Assembly: GCF_002251755.1 (NCBI RefSeq) | Contig: NZ_NOXT01000124.1 | Coordinates: 1 to 64,000 of the forward strand | Source of the DNA: Sandarakinorhabdus cyanobacteriorum | Lineage (GTDB): Bacteria; Pseudomonadota; Alphaproteobacteria; Sphingomonadales; Sphingomonadaceae | Length of the DNA: 64,000 nt | Reading direction: 5' to 3' | In this document: positions 1-8,901 of the stretch, in pieces | Position numbering within the stretch: the stretch's first letter is position 1 | Layout: every line of letters begins with the position of its first letter | Notes under the pieces: generated by a model | What the model was told of the DNA's origin: nothing | The model's input: the letters and a program-made list of their open reading frames with translations, nothing else | The model's database searches: none | Translations under genes and position numbers: made by a program

Positions 1-155
1 GCGGACTTGGCCCGCGCGCAGCACCCACGCCCCGCACCAGCCATCCAGAATCACCACCGAAATGGCCCCAACTTGTGCACTGCATAATGCGCAAACGATT
101 CGCCCGTCGGGCCAGCGCGCAACCGGCGACAGAAGGCCAAGCATCTCAAAACATG

Positions 156-187
156 AAAAAAAAGGCCCGGAACCACAGTTCCGAGCC
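156..187 (-). terminator. Rho-independent terminator for a leftward transcript
   Basis: Read on the minus strand, a 10-bp stem (GGCTCGGAAC with GTTCCGGGCC, one U-G wobble) closes a UGUG loop and is followed by eight T residues. On the plus strand the wobble becomes a C-A mismatch and the A-run precedes the stem, so it is directional. The transcript it ends must start between here and parE. No convincing gene lies there. The rest of positions 1-350 shows nothing recognisable. Confidence 0.75.
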
Positions 188-350
188 CAGTAAATCCTTG
201 GGGAGGATCGCCATATCGGCAGGGCCCTTTTGCATCGCACAACGTGACGAAACAATGCGCGAAACTGCGTAGGCGCTGCGCAAAACGTCGCAGCTATGCC
301 GCACAGCCAAGCCGCTGGCCCCCTGCCGCGCTGCCGCCTATACAGAGGCC

Positions 351-2342
351 ATGTCCGATCTGTTTGCCGCCACGCAAAGTTCCACCGATTATGATGCCAG
401 CCACATCGAGGTGCTCGAAGGCCTGGAGCCCGTGCGCCGTCGCCCCGGCATGTATATCGGCGGCACCGACGAACGCGCCCTCCACCATCTCGCCGCCGAA
501 GTGCTCGACAACGCGATGGACGAGGCGGTGGCCGGCCACGCCACCCGCATCGAGGTGACGCTGGATGCCGACGGCAGCCTGACCATCGCCGACAATGGCC
601 GCGGCATCCCCATCGATCCGCACCCGCGCTTCCCCGACAAGTCGGCGCTGGAAGTGATCCTCACCATGCTGCATTCCGGCGGCAAGTTCAGCGGCAAGGC
701 CTATGCCACCAGCGGCGGCCTGCACGGGGTGGGCATCAGCGTCGTCAACGCCCTGTCCGATGAAACGGTGGTGGAGGTCGCCCGCAACCGCGAGCTTTAT
801 CGCCAGCGCTTTTCGCGCGGCCTGCCGCTGGGCCCGATCGAAAGCCTGGGCACCGTGGCCAACCGGCGCGGCACCACCGTGCGCTTCCACCCTGATGCCG
901 AGATTTTCGGCCCCGATGCCAATTTCCGCCCGGCCCGCCTCTACAAGCTCGCCCGGTCAAAGGCCTATCTGTTCGGCGGTGTCGAAATCCGCTGGCGCTG
1001 CGCCGCCGAACTGGCCACGGCCGATGTGCCGGAAACCGCCGTCTTCACCTTCCCCGGTGGCCTTGCCGACCATCTGAAGGAACGGCTGGAAAACCGCCCG
1101 CTGGTGGTGCCCGATCTGTTCGCCGGCCGCACCGATCTGGCCGCCGGCCCCGATGGCAAGCCGATGGGCGCCGTCGAATGGGCCTGCGCCTGGCCGCAAT
1201 ATGGCGAAGGCGCCGCCAGCTATTATTGCAACACCATCCCGACGCCGGATGGCGGCACCCACGAAGCCGGTCTGCGCCTGGCGCTCACCCGCGGGCTCAA
1301 GGGCTTTGCCGGCCTCACCGGCAACAAGAAGGCCGGCGAACTGTCGGGCGAAGACGTGTTCGCCGGCGCCGAGATCATGCTGTCGCTGTTCATCCGCGAC
1401 CCGCAGTTCCAGAGCCAGACCAAGGACCGGCTGACCAGCCCCGAAGCCACCCGGCTGGTCGAAAACGCCATCAAGGACCATTTCGACCATTGGCTGACCG
1501 GCAGCGGGGAACGCGGCAAGGCGCTGCTCGCCTTCGTGGTGGAACGGATGGAAGACCGGCTGCGCCGCCGCGCCGAAGCGCTGGTCAAGCGCAAGACCGC
1601 CACCAGCAAATCCTCGCTGCGCCTGCCCGGCAAGCTCACCGATTGCGCCCGTGATGACGCGGTGGGCACCGAGCTGTTCATCGTCGAAGGCGATTCGGCC
1701 GGCGGCAGCGCCAAGCAGGCGCGTGATCGCAACACCCAGGCCATCCTGCCGATCCGCGGCAAGATATTGAACGTCGCCAGCGCCAACACCGCCAAGATCG
1801 GCGCCAACAGCGAAATCGCCGATCTCATCCAGGCGCTGGGCTGCGGCACGCGCGACAAATACAACCCTGAACATCTGCGCTATGAACGCATCGTCATCAT
1901 GACCGATGCCGATGTGGACGGCGCCCATATCGCCACCTTGTTGATGACCTTCTTCTTCCGTGAAATGCCCGGCCTGGTGCGCGATGGCCGGCTCTATCTC
2001 GCCCAGCCGCCGCTCTATCGCCTCGCTGCCGGCGGCACGGTCGCCTATGCCCGCGACGATGCCCACCGGGCCGAGCTGATGAAGACCACGTTTGCCGGCA
2101 AGTCCAAGGTGGAGGTCAGCCGCTTCAAGGGCCTGGGTGAAATGAACCCGTCGCAGCTGAAGGAAACCACCATGGACCCGGCGCGCCGCAGCCTGATCCG
2201 TGTGAAGCTGCCCGAAAGCCCGGATGGCCGCGCCGATGTCGCCGATCTGGTGGAACGGCTGATGGGCCGCAACCCCGAACACCGCTTCCACTTCATCCAG
2301 AGCCACGCCACCTCGATCGAGGCGGATGCGATTGATGCTTAG
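351..2342 (+). CDS. parE: DNA topoisomerase IV subunit B
   Basis: ATPase and TOPRIM subunit of topoisomerase IV, which with ParC decatenates daughter chromosomes. The 663 residues are full length for an alphaproteobacterial ParE. The GHKL ATPase motifs are visible: E50 and N54 in EVLDNAMDEA, DNGRGIP near 81, and the lid GGLHGVG. The TOPRIM metal site is EGDS at 446-449 plus the acidic D519/D521/D523 triplet in DADVDG. KGLGEMNP follows, as in GyrB and ParE. It lacks the long insertion typical of proteobacterial GyrB, and the length favours ParE over GyrB. It converges on the next gene; the stops overlap in TTAG. parC is not in the window. Confidence 0.95.
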   Translation: MSDLFAATQSSTDYDASHIEVLEGLEPVRRRPGMYIGGTDERALHHLAAEVLDNAMDEAVAGHATRIEVTLDADGSLTIADNGRGIPIDPHPRFPDKSALEVILTMLHSGGKFSGKAYATSGGLHGVGISVVNALSDETVVEVARNRELYRQRFSRGLPLGPIESLGTVANRRGTTVRFHPDAEIFGPDANFRPARLYKLARSKAYLFGGVEIRWRCAAELATADVPETAVFTFPGGLADHLKERLENRPLVVPDLFAGRTDLAAGPDGKPMGAVEWACAWPQYGEGAASYYCNTIPTPDGGTHEAGLRLALTRGLKGFAGLTGNKKAGELSGEDVFAGAEIMLSLFIRDPQFQSQTKDRLTSPEATRLVENAIKDHFDHWLTGSGERGKALLAFVVERMEDRLRRRAEALVKRKTATSKSSLRLPGKLTDCARDDAVGTELFIVEGDSAGGSAKQARDRNTQAILPIRGKILNVASANTAKIGANSEIADLIQALGCGTRDKYNPEHLRYERIVIMTDADVDGAHIATLLMTFFFREMPGLVRDGRLYLAQPPLYRLAAGGTVAYARDDAHRAELMKTTFAGKSKVEVSRFKGLGEMNPSQLKETTMDPARRSLIRVKLPESPDGRADVADLVERLMGRNPEHRFHFIQSHATSIEADAIDA

Positions 2343-2713
2343 CGGGGGCGGCTGACCGCAGGATTGCCCTCCGCCACATGGCCATCGGGCACATCGCGGT
2401 TCACCAGCGCGCCGGGCTGGATCACGCAATCCGCCCCTACGGTGATGCCGGGCAGGATGATGGCGCGCGCGCCCACCTGGCTGCGCGGGCCGACATAGGT
2501 GTCGAGATAGATGCCGCGCGTGAGATCGTGGGTCAGCACCACCACCTCTTCGCCGATCATCACATCGGCGGCGATATGAATGCCCTTGGGCCAGGTGCGG
2601 TCGATCAGGGCGGTTTCGGCAATCCAGGCGCTGGGATGCACGTCCATCTTCCACAGATGCTTGCGCACCTGGGCCTGGATCATCTGCTTGAAACTCTTGC
2701 GCCGTGCCATCAT
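2339..2713 (-). CDS. Left-handed beta-helix acyltransferase
   Basis: A 124-residue hexapeptide-repeat protein of the serine acetyltransferase/WcaF type, expected to form trimers and acylate a hydroxyl or amino group of a sugar-like substrate. Seen directly: repeated [IV]-G-x-x-x-x turns (ADVMIGEEV, TYVGPRSQVG, ILPGITVGADCVI), a candidate catalytic His in LTHD, and the family ending DVPDGHVAEGNPA. The start is one of two adjacent ATGs; longer in-frame starts exist at 2740 and 2767, and none has a strong ribosome site. A second acyltransferase of the same fold begins just to the right in the opposite direction, which suggests surface-glycan modification. The substrate is unknown. Confidence 0.8.
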   Translation of the reverse strand: MMARRKSFKQMIQAQVRKHLWKMDVHPSAWIAETALIDRTWPKGIHIAADVMIGEEVVVLTHDLTRGIYLDTYVGPRSQVGARAIILPGITVGADCVIQPGALVNRDVPDGHVAEGNPAVSRPR

Positions 2714-2787
2714 GCCCCCGATGGCTTCAGCCTTTTTCATGGCCAGCCGCAATTTACAAGCCGGCACATCGGCCGTTACATGCCGCC

Positions 2788-3252
2788 ATGGCTCTTGGCT
2801 CGCTCAACCAGTTGCGCCCGCTGCGCCTGTTCCTCACCGGCCTGCGCCGGCGCTGGCTGGAATGGCGCGACGGCATCCGCATTCACCCCACAGCCAGCAT
2901 CTCGCTGTCCAGCCGCTTCATCGGCGGCCAGCCCGGCGGCATCACCGTGGGCGCCGATACGCTGGTGGCGTTCAAGACACTGCTTGATGCCCGCGATCTC
3001 GCCACCGGCACCGTCAAGCCGATCCGCATCGGCGAACGCTGCTTCATCGGCGGCGGCAGCACCATCCTGCCCGGCGTCACCATCGCCGATGAAGTGATCG
3101 TCGCGGCCGGCGCCGTGGTGTTTGATGATGTGCCCGCCCGCTGCATCGTCGCCGGCAACCCGGCCCGCATCGTGCGTCACGACATCAAGGTCGGCCGCTT
3201 CGGCCGGCTGGACGGCGCCAACGATAACACCCGGCGGATGTACAAGCTCTGA
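2788..3252 (+). CDS. Left-handed beta-helix acyltransferase
   Basis: A 154-residue hexapeptide acyltransferase, related in fold to the divergent neighbour but longer at both ends. Hexapeptide turns are seen at RIGERCFIGGGSTILPGVTI and DEVIVAAGAV, followed by the conserved close DVPARCIVAGNPARIV. The start was placed at the ATG opening MALGSLNQL, because the frame upstream runs through the neighbouring gene's 5-prime end and looks non-coding. The C-terminal tail RRMYKL is basic. The gene for an SGNH hydrolase follows 14 bp downstream, so a small acyl-group addition/removal operon is an attractive but unproven reading. The acceptor substrate cannot be told. Confidence 0.8.
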   Translation: MALGSLNQLRPLRLFLTGLRRRWLEWRDGIRIHPTASISLSSRFIGGQPGGITVGADTLVAFKTLLDARDLATGTVKPIRIGERCFIGGGSTILPGVTIADEVIVAAGAVVFDDVPARCIVAGNPARIVRHDIKVGRFGRLDGANDNTRRMYKL

Positions 3253-3266
3253 TCGGCGCGCTGCTC

Positions 3267-3845
3267 ATGGCTGCAGCCGTGTCAGCGCCAGCCCCGCCCT
3301 GCCGCCTGCTGATCATAGGCGATTCGCTCGCCGACGAATGGCAGGCACCGCCGCCGCCCGGCTGGGCCGTCGCCCGCCACGGCTGGCCGGGGCAGCGCGC
3401 CACCGAAATCGCCCCGCGCCTGCCCGGCCTCATCGCCCGCCACCGCCCCCAGGCCCTGCTGATCATGGCCGGCAGCAATGATGCCCGCGCCGCCGCGCTG
3501 TGGCCAGCGGGCGATGCCATCCCGGCCGCCGCCACCGCCATCGCTGCCATGGCCCAAACGGGCACGGCCAGCGGCACCAAGGTGATTGTCGCACGGCTGG
3601 CGCCGCTGGGGCCGCAGCCCTGGTGGCGGCAATGGCTCATCGGCACGCGCCAGTCCGCCGCCATGGCTGCCATCGAAGCGCGCCTGCAGCTGCCACCCGG
3701 CACCGCCCGCCTTGCGTCACCCAACGACAAGGCGCTGCGCCGCGATCATCTCCACTACAATGCCGCCGGTTATGCCCGGCTCGCCGCCGATCTCGCCCGG
3801 CTGCTGCCGCCCTGCCCGGTTCAGGCCGCGATCGCCGCCTCATAG
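3267..3845 (+). CDS. SGNH/GDSL-family hydrolase
   Basis: A 192-residue serine esterase of the SGNH superfamily. Block I is LLIIGDSLADEW with nucleophile S20, block III is GSND at 69-72, and block V is D160-x-x-H163 in DHLHYN, so the catalytic set looks complete. No clear signal peptide is seen, although the N-terminus is alanine-rich. It follows the plus-strand acyltransferase closely. Its last 25 bp overlap the end of the convergent ABC-F gene in another frame. Likely substrates are acyl esters on a glycan or lipid; this is inferred from family and neighbours only. Confidence 0.8.
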   Translation: MAAAVSAPAPPCRLLIIGDSLADEWQAPPPPGWAVARHGWPGQRATEIAPRLPGLIARHRPQALLIMAGSNDARAAALWPAGDAIPAAATAIAAMAQTGTASGTKVIVARLAPLGPQPWWRQWLIGTRQSAAMAAIEARLQLPPGTARLASPNDKALRRDHLHYNAAGYARLAADLARLLPPCPVQAAIAAS

Positions 3846-5686
3846 GCTTCGGACGCGGCCAGCCACTGCTCTTCAGCGGCGCTGATTTCGGCATCCAGCG
3901 CCCCCTTCCGCAGCATCAGGGCAGTGATGTCGGCCGGGGCCTGGGTCATCTGCTCTTCAACCGATTCGCGGTCGGCGATCAGCCGGTTCAGCTTCGTCTC
4001 GGCCGCCAGCATCGCCTTGCGCAGCGGCTGTGCCGCCTCGCGCCGGGCGGCGGCCTGGCGCCTTGCCTCCTTGGGATCGATGCGCGGCGCCTTGGCGGCC
4101 GGGGCCGGCGCGGCATTGCCGCCGCTGCTGCCGCCCAGCACCAGCGCCTCATAATCATCGATGCTGCCATCAAATGGCGTCGCTCGGCCGCTGTCCACCA
4201 GCACCAACCGGTCGGCCGTGGCCTCGATCAGGTGGCGGTCGTGGCTCACCACCACCACCGCGCCCTCATAGCCGGCCAGCGCCTGCACCAGCGCCTGGCG
4301 GGCATCGATGTCGAGGTGGTTGGTCGGTTCGTCGAGCACGATCAGGTGCGGCGCATCGCGCGTCACCAGCGCCAGCGCCAGCCGCGCCCGCTCGCCGCCG
4401 CTCATCGTGCCGATCTTCTGCTCGGCCGTCGGCCCGCTGAAACCAAAGCGCCCCAATTGCGCCCGCACCGCCGCCGGGGCCGCGCCCTTCATCGCCCGGC
4501 TCATGTGCTGCAGCGGGGTGGCGTCGCGGTCGAGCTCCTCCACCTGATATTGGGTGAAATATCCCACCTTCAGCTTGCCCGTCGCGTTGCGCGCGCCGGC
4601 CATCGCCGGCAACTGGCCGATCATCAGCCGCGCCAGCGTCGTCTTGCCATTGCCGTTACGCCCCACCAGCGCCAGCCGGTCATCGGGATCAAGCCGCAGA
4701 TCAAGGCCACCCAGAACCGGCTTGCCGTCATAGCCCACCTCCGCCTGGTCCAGCGTCACCAGTGGCGGCCGCAGCGGCTGTGGCGAGGGGAAATCAAAGG
4801 TCAGCGTCGGGTCCGTCGCGGCTTCGGCCACCGGCTGCATGCGCGCCAGGGCCTTGGCCCGGCTCTGCGCCTGCTTGGCGGTGGAGGCGCGGGCACTGTT
4901 GCGCGCGATATAATCCTGCAGCTTGGCCCGCTGCGCCGCCTGGGCCGCCCGCGCGGCCTCCAACTGCGCCAGCCGTTCGGCGCGCTGCCGTTCGAAACTG
5001 TCGTAATTGCCGACATAAAGCTGCATCTTGCCGGCCTCCAGATGCAGGATATAGCCGGCCACCCGATTGAGCAGATCGCGCTCGTGGCTGATCAGCACGA
5101 TGAGGCCGGGGTAGGACAGCAGGAAATCCTCCAGCCACAGCGCCGATTCCAGATCAAGATGGTTCGACGGTTCGTCGAGCAGCAGGATGTCGGGCCCGGT
5201 GAACAGCAGGCTGGCCAGCGCCACGCGCATGCGCCAGCCGCCCGAAAAACTGTCGAGCGGCCGGGCCTGCATCGCCTCGTCAAAGCCCAGGCCCTTCAGG
5301 ATGCGCGCCGCCCGCGCCGGCGCGGTATAGGCATCGATCGCAATCAACCGCTCGTGCAGATCGGCCAGCCGCTCCGGCGGTGCCCCGGCCTCTTCCTCGG
5401 CCAACAGGGCGGCGCGCTCGGTGTCCGCCGCCATCACCATATCAAACGCGCTGGCGCTGCCCGATGGCGCATCCTGCTTCAACCAGCCCAGCCGGGCAGC
5501 GCGCGGCTTGTCGATGCGGCCGCCATCCGGCTCGATCACGCCGGCCATCGCCTTCATCACCGTCGATTTGCCGGCGCCGTTGCGGCCCACCAGCCCCACG
5601 CAGCCGCGCGCCGGCAGCGTGGCCGATGCGCCATCGATAATCGCGCGGCCGCCCATGCGGATGATGAGATCGTTGACTGAGAGCAT
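3821..5686 (-). CDS. ABC-F family ATPase, Uup/YheS-like
   Basis: A soluble protein with two ABC ATPase cassettes and no membrane domain, 621 residues. Cassette 1 has Walker A GRNGAGKST (34-42), signature SGGWRMRVAL and Walker B ILLLDEPSNHLD. Cassette 2 has GRNGNGKTT, SGGERARLAL and LIVLDEPTNHLD. The signature of the first cassette reads SGGW rather than SGGE, as in many Uup/YheS-type proteins. The C-terminal 90 residues are charged and helical, resembling the Uup coiled coil that binds DNA or the ribosome. ABC-F proteins act on ribosomes; the exact subfamily is uncertain. The second ABC-F gene in this window (ettA) is clearly a different branch. Confidence 0.88.
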   Translation of the reverse strand: MLSVNDLIIRMGGRAIIDGASATLPARGCVGLVGRNGAGKSTVMKAMAGVIEPDGGRIDKPRAARLGWLKQDAPSGSASAFDMVMAADTERAALLAEEEAGAPPERLADLHERLIAIDAYTAPARAARILKGLGFDEAMQARPLDSFSGGWRMRVALASLLFTGPDILLLDEPSNHLDLESALWLEDFLLSYPGLIVLISHERDLLNRVAGYILHLEAGKMQLYVGNYDSFERQRAERLAQLEAARAAQAAQRAKLQDYIARNSARASTAKQAQSRAKALARMQPVAEAATDPTLTFDFPSPQPLRPPLVTLDQAEVGYDGKPVLGGLDLRLDPDDRLALVGRNGNGKTTLARLMIGQLPAMAGARNATGKLKVGYFTQYQVEELDRDATPLQHMSRAMKGAAPAAVRAQLGRFGFSGPTAEQKIGTMSGGERARLALALVTRDAPHLIVLDEPTNHLDIDARQALVQALAGYEGAVVVVSHDRHLIEATADRLVLVDSGRATPFDGSIDDYEALVLGGSSGGNAAPAPAAKAPRIDPKEARRQAAARREAAQPLRKAMLAAETKLNRLIADRESVEEQMTQAPADITALMLRKGALDAEISAAEEQWLAASEAYEAAIAA

Positions 5687-5732
5687 GGCCGCGCCCCTAG
5701 CAGGCGGGCGCGCGCCCGGCTAGGCTGCCGCC

Positions 5733-6203
5733 ATGATTGATCGTCGCCTGATGCTCGCGCTCCCGCTGCTGGCCGCCCCTGCCCCCACCCCGGCCTTCGC
5801 CCATCCAGCCAACAGCATGGCCGCCGCCATCGCCGCCGGCTGGACGGCGCGCGGCGTGCGCTTCACCGCCGATCAGGTTGCCGCCCGCATGGCCGGCCGC
5901 ACCGGCAAGGCCGCCCTGCTGGCACTGGCCGGCGCCACCGAAGGGGCCGATGGCGACGAGGTTGAAACCATCATCGAGATTGTTTGGGACGCCGGCACAC
6001 AGGGCCCATCCTGGCCGCTGCTGCTGCGCGATCTCGCCGCCGGCCTGCCCGGCGTGCTGCAGGATCAGGCCGGCGACTGGTGGCTGCTCACCGCCCACGA
6101 CAATGGCCGGTTCACGGTGCGCCATCCCCTCACCGGCGAAACCCGCATGCTCGCCGCCCCAACCGTGCAACTCATCGGCCGCCCCCTCATCGCCGGCGCC
6201 TGA
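5733..6203 (+). CDS. Exported protein resembling a C39-like domain
   Basis: A 156-residue protein with a probable signal peptide (MIDRRLMLALPLLAAPAP, cleavage near AFA-HP). The mature part has alternating helices and strands. A stretch such as GDWWLLTAHDNGRFTVRHPL recalls the peptidase-like C39 domain at the N-terminus of some type I secretion ATPases. The catalytic cysteine is absent, so any such domain would be inactive. This resemblance is by eye and weak. It is divergent from the ABC-F gene with a 46-bp gap. Function is unknown. Confidence 0.6.
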   Translation: MIDRRLMLALPLLAAPAPTPAFAHPANSMAAAIAAGWTARGVRFTADQVAARMAGRTGKAALLALAGATEGADGDEVETIIEIVWDAGTQGPSWPLLLRDLAAGLPGVLQDQAGDWWLLTAHDNGRFTVRHPLTGETRMLAAPTVQLIGRPLIAGA

Positions 6204-6236
6204 TCCCCGCTCCGAAGCAAGGCCACCACGACCGAC

Positions 6237-6588
6237 GATCCTCCCCCTCTGGGGGAGGTGGCGCCGCAGGCGACGGAGGGGGCAAGCCAGCGGTCACACC
6301 GGCCCATGATTCTCCCCCTCTGGGGGAGGTGGCGCCGCAGGCGACGGAGGGGGCGCCGCCAGCAATCACGCCGGCCCATGATCCTCCCCCACTGGGGGAG
6401 GTGGCGCCGCAGGCGACGGAGGGGGCTCCACCAGCAACCACGCCGGCCCATGATCCTCCCCCTCTGGGGGAGGTGGCGCCGCAGGCGACGGAGGGGGCTT
6501 CGCCAGCAATCACGCCGGCTTGACGTGAAGGCCCAGCACCGCCCCCTCCGCCTCGCGGCGCTCGGCACCTCCCCCAGAGGGGGAGGAT
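6237..6588. repeat. Tandem array of a dispersed GC-rich repeat, four direct units and one inverted
   Basis: Four head-to-tail units of 71-72 bp begin at 6237, 6308, 6380 and 6452. Each contains the palindrome CTCCCCCTCTGGGGGAGG, then GTGGCGCCGCAGGCGACGG and AGGGGGC, then a spacer containing CCGGCCCATGAT. A fifth, shorter and diverged copy lies in inverted orientation at about 6541-6588. Open frames cross the block, but they only translate the repeat. Relatives occur singly at about 16270-16348, 16423-16477, 38671-38718 and 56609-56652. The block fills the gap before the convergent M28 gene. Confidence 0.9.
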
Positions 6589-6665
6589 GTTCAGCGCCGA
6601 GCAGCCATGGGCAACCGCCCTGCTCGCTTGGGAAGATGCCAACCCCGCATGCCGGGGATTGATCC

Positions 6666-8018
6666 TCAAGGCTTGACCGGGCTCACGCTCACAAAATTCC
6701 CCGCATCCCCCGGAAAGGCAATCGGGCTTTCGCTGCCATCGGCCGCCACCGCCGATACGCCAAAGAACCAGTCATCGATCACCACGCCTTCCAGCGTCAG
6801 GCTGGTGGCATCGGCGGGCGCCATGCGGCTGTATTGCCATTGCGGCGCCGTGGTGTCGCGCCACCAGATCTTGTACCCGGCCGCGCCCTTCACCGGCGTC
6901 CAGCTCACCTTGGTGTCGGGGCTCACCTGGCCGGTGATGGTCACCGCCGGCGGCATCGGCGCCCGGGCCAGCGCCGCAAGCGCCGCCACGTTCAGCTTCG
7001 TCACCTTGGCCAGATACTGGAAATCCACACCATCGATCAGATCGCCATAACGCCGGCCGTTTTCCACCCGCACATTCTGGTGCTGCCGGCCATAATGCTC
7101 CACCGCCTCGGTGATGCGCACGGCGGGGTAACCGGCCTCCAGCATCCGCGTCTGGTCGCCGCCCCGGCCAAAGCGGTCGGTGCGATACACCATCTTCACA
7201 TCCAGGCCGTTGATGTTGTGATCGGCCAGGCTGTCAATGAAGCGCGCCAGGTTGCGCGAAGGGCTGTCCACCTCTCCACCATTGTAGCGGCGGCGATTGG
7301 CCTGGGCCGGGGTTTCCACCGCCTTGGTGCCTTCGGAAAACACCCGGACATGGCCCGAATCCTTCATGCCCGATGCGCCGGTCGAATTGCCCACGATATC
7401 GTTGTTCAGCACGGCTTCCACCGTCCAGCCATGGGCGCGGGCGAAATCGGCGAGCACCTTGCCGCCATTGAGCCCCTGTTCCTCGCCCGACAGCACAGCA
7501 TAGACGATGGTGGCCGGGAATTTGTGCCGGCTCAGCACCCGCGCCGCCTCGATCACGGCGGCGGTGCCGCTGCCATCATCATTGGCGCCCGGCGCATCGC
7601 CCTTGGAATCCAGGGGGTCGCTGTTCCGGCTGTCGATATGGGCCGACATGATGATGAACCGGTCCGGCTCGCTGGTGCCGGGCTGGATGGCCAGCACATC
7701 CACAATCTCCGTCGGGGTCGGCAGCCGGTCGCCAGTCACCACCTCCGATGGCTTGATGATCTCAAGGCAGTTGCCGCAGGCCGCGCTGAAGCCCTTGAAC
7801 CGCTCCTCTGCCCAGCGCCGCGCCGCGCCGATCCCGCGCGTCTGGCTGCTGGTGTCGCTGGCGCTGTGGCGCGTGCCAAAGCCCACCAGGCTGGTGATAT
7901 TGGTCTTCAGCTCCGCCTCGCTGACCGCTTGTGCCAACTGCCCCGGCGCCGGATCAGCCGCCAGCGCCGGCACCGCCATCCCGGCCAGCAACACCGGCAC
8001 CCACACGCGCTTCATCAT
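6666..8018 (-). CDS. Secreted M28 family zinc peptidase
   Basis: A 450-residue extracytoplasmic aminopeptidase-like enzyme. The signal peptide is MMKRVWVPVLLAGMAVPALA with cleavage after ALA. The di-zinc site is readable: H127 in SAHIDS, D147 in GANDDGSG, the E179-E180 pair in SGEEQG, D207 in NNDIVGN, and a late His in EAVEHYGRQHQN. About 80 C-terminal residues (TKVSWTPVKGAAGYKIWW onward) look like a fibronectin type III domain, an add-on common in secreted hydrolases. It probably releases amino acids from peptides in the periplasm or medium. A second M28 enzyme lies at about 35-36 kb and is not a close copy. Confidence 0.9.
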   Translation of the reverse strand: MMKRVWVPVLLAGMAVPALAADPAPGQLAQAVSEAELKTNITSLVGFGTRHSASDTSSQTRGIGAARRWAEERFKGFSAACGNCLEIIKPSEVVTGDRLPTPTEIVDVLAIQPGTSEPDRFIIMSAHIDSRNSDPLDSKGDAPGANDDGSGTAAVIEAARVLSRHKFPATIVYAVLSGEEQGLNGGKVLADFARAHGWTVEAVLNNDIVGNSTGASGMKDSGHVRVFSEGTKAVETPAQANRRRYNGGEVDSPSRNLARFIDSLADHNINGLDVKMVYRTDRFGRGGDQTRMLEAGYPAVRITEAVEHYGRQHQNVRVENGRRYGDLIDGVDFQYLAKVTKLNVAALAALARAPMPPAVTITGQVSPDTKVSWTPVKGAAGYKIWWRDTTAPQWQYSRMAPADATSLTLEGVVIDDWFFGVSAVAADGSESPIAFPGDAGNFVSVSPVKP

Positions 8019-8054
8019 CTCATCTGCCCCTGTTTGAACTTTGCAAACCCGCTA

Positions 8055-8870
8055 TCAGCCCGCCGCTCCGGTGAGGAAGGCGACCAGTTCGCGCACCTTG
8101 GCCTGGCGCCATTGCGGGGTCGGCGCGGTCAGCCACCATTGCCCGCCAGCCGGCACCCCATCCTCCAGCAGCACGACCCGTCCCGCCGCCACATCGGCCA
8201 TGGCCAGCAGGGCCGGCACCCGCGTCTTGCCCAGCCCGGCCGCCGCCGCATCAATGGCCAGGCCCGGATCAGCCAGCGTCAGCGCGCTTTCGACGCACGG
8301 CGTTTCGGGATCAAGCGGATGGGCGATGCAGGGTGCATCCAACCCGGCACCGGGGGCGGCCACGGTCACCAGCGCCTCATCGCCCAGGGTGCGGCCATGG
8401 ATCCCCTCCGCCTGCGGCTCGCCGCCGAAATGGATCGCCAGATCCAGATTGGCCTGGGTGAAATCCACCTCGCCGGCCTCATGCGCGTTCACCGAAAAGC
8501 GCAAATCCCGGTGCAGCCGGCCATAATCCGCCAGCTTCGCCGTCAGCCATTTCGCCACCAGCGCCCGCGGTGCCGCCAGGTTGAGCACCTTGCTCGATTG
8601 GCCGGCCTGCAGCAGCCGCACCGCCTCTTCAAAGGCCAGAAACCCCTGCTGCAACGCCGGCAGCGCCTGCTCGGCCTCCGGCGTCAGCTCCAGATTGCGG
8701 GTCAGCCGGCGGAACAGCACGACGCCCAGCGTTTCCTCCAGCGCGCGGATCTGCTGGCCCACCGCCGCCGGCGTCACCGCCAACTCGTCGGCCGCGCGGG
8801 TGAAGCTCAGATGCCGGGCCGAAGCCTCGAACACGCGCAGGGCATTCAGGGGCAGATGGGTCCGCTTCAT
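8055..8870 (-). CDS. LysR family transcriptional regulator
   Basis: A 271-residue LysR-type activator/repressor. The winged HTH occupies the first 60 or so residues (LNALRVFEASARHLSFTRAA, then TPAAVGQQIRALEETLG), and the rest is the inducer-binding domain. The N-terminus MKRTHLPLNALRVFEA matches the GcvA/AmpR-like branch. The start was set at this Met because the upstream extension is cysteine- and arginine-rich and unlike the family. It is somewhat short (usual length 290-310). It sits between an M28 peptidase gene and apaG on the same strand; its target is not evident. Confidence 0.88.
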   Translation of the reverse strand: MKRTHLPLNALRVFEASARHLSFTRAADELAVTPAAVGQQIRALEETLGVVLFRRLTRNLELTPEAEQALPALQQGFLAFEEAVRLLQAGQSSKVLNLAAPRALVAKWLTAKLADYGRLHRDLRFSVNAHEAGEVDFTQANLDLAIHFGGEPQAEGIHGRTLGDEALVTVAAPGAGLDAPCIAHPLDPETPCVESALTLADPGLAIDAAAAGLGKTRVPALLAMADVAAGRVVLLEDGVPAGGQWWLTAPTPQWRQAKVRELVAFLTGAAG

Positions 8871-8901
8871 GGCCGCATTCTGGCCGGCGCCGGGCCGGCG
8901 A

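Noticed and set aside
155-242. Possible 29-residue peptide overlapping the terminator ahead of parE
   Set aside because: No ribosome site, and its second half is dictated by the terminator stem and T-run (ends FRAFFFMF); coding is likely accidental.
957-2654. 565-codon open frame on the minus strand opposite parE
   Set aside because: Shadow of parE: high GC keeps antisense frames open, and the product is a low-complexity Gly/Ala/Arg string without family motifs.
3500-5680. 726-codon plus-strand frame opposite the ABC-F gene
   Set aside because: The opposite strand has a complete ABC-F ATPase with all motifs; this frame has none.
6237-6588. CRISPR-like array
   Set aside because: The units are long, GC-rich, palindromic and include nearly identical spacers; no cas genes are present.
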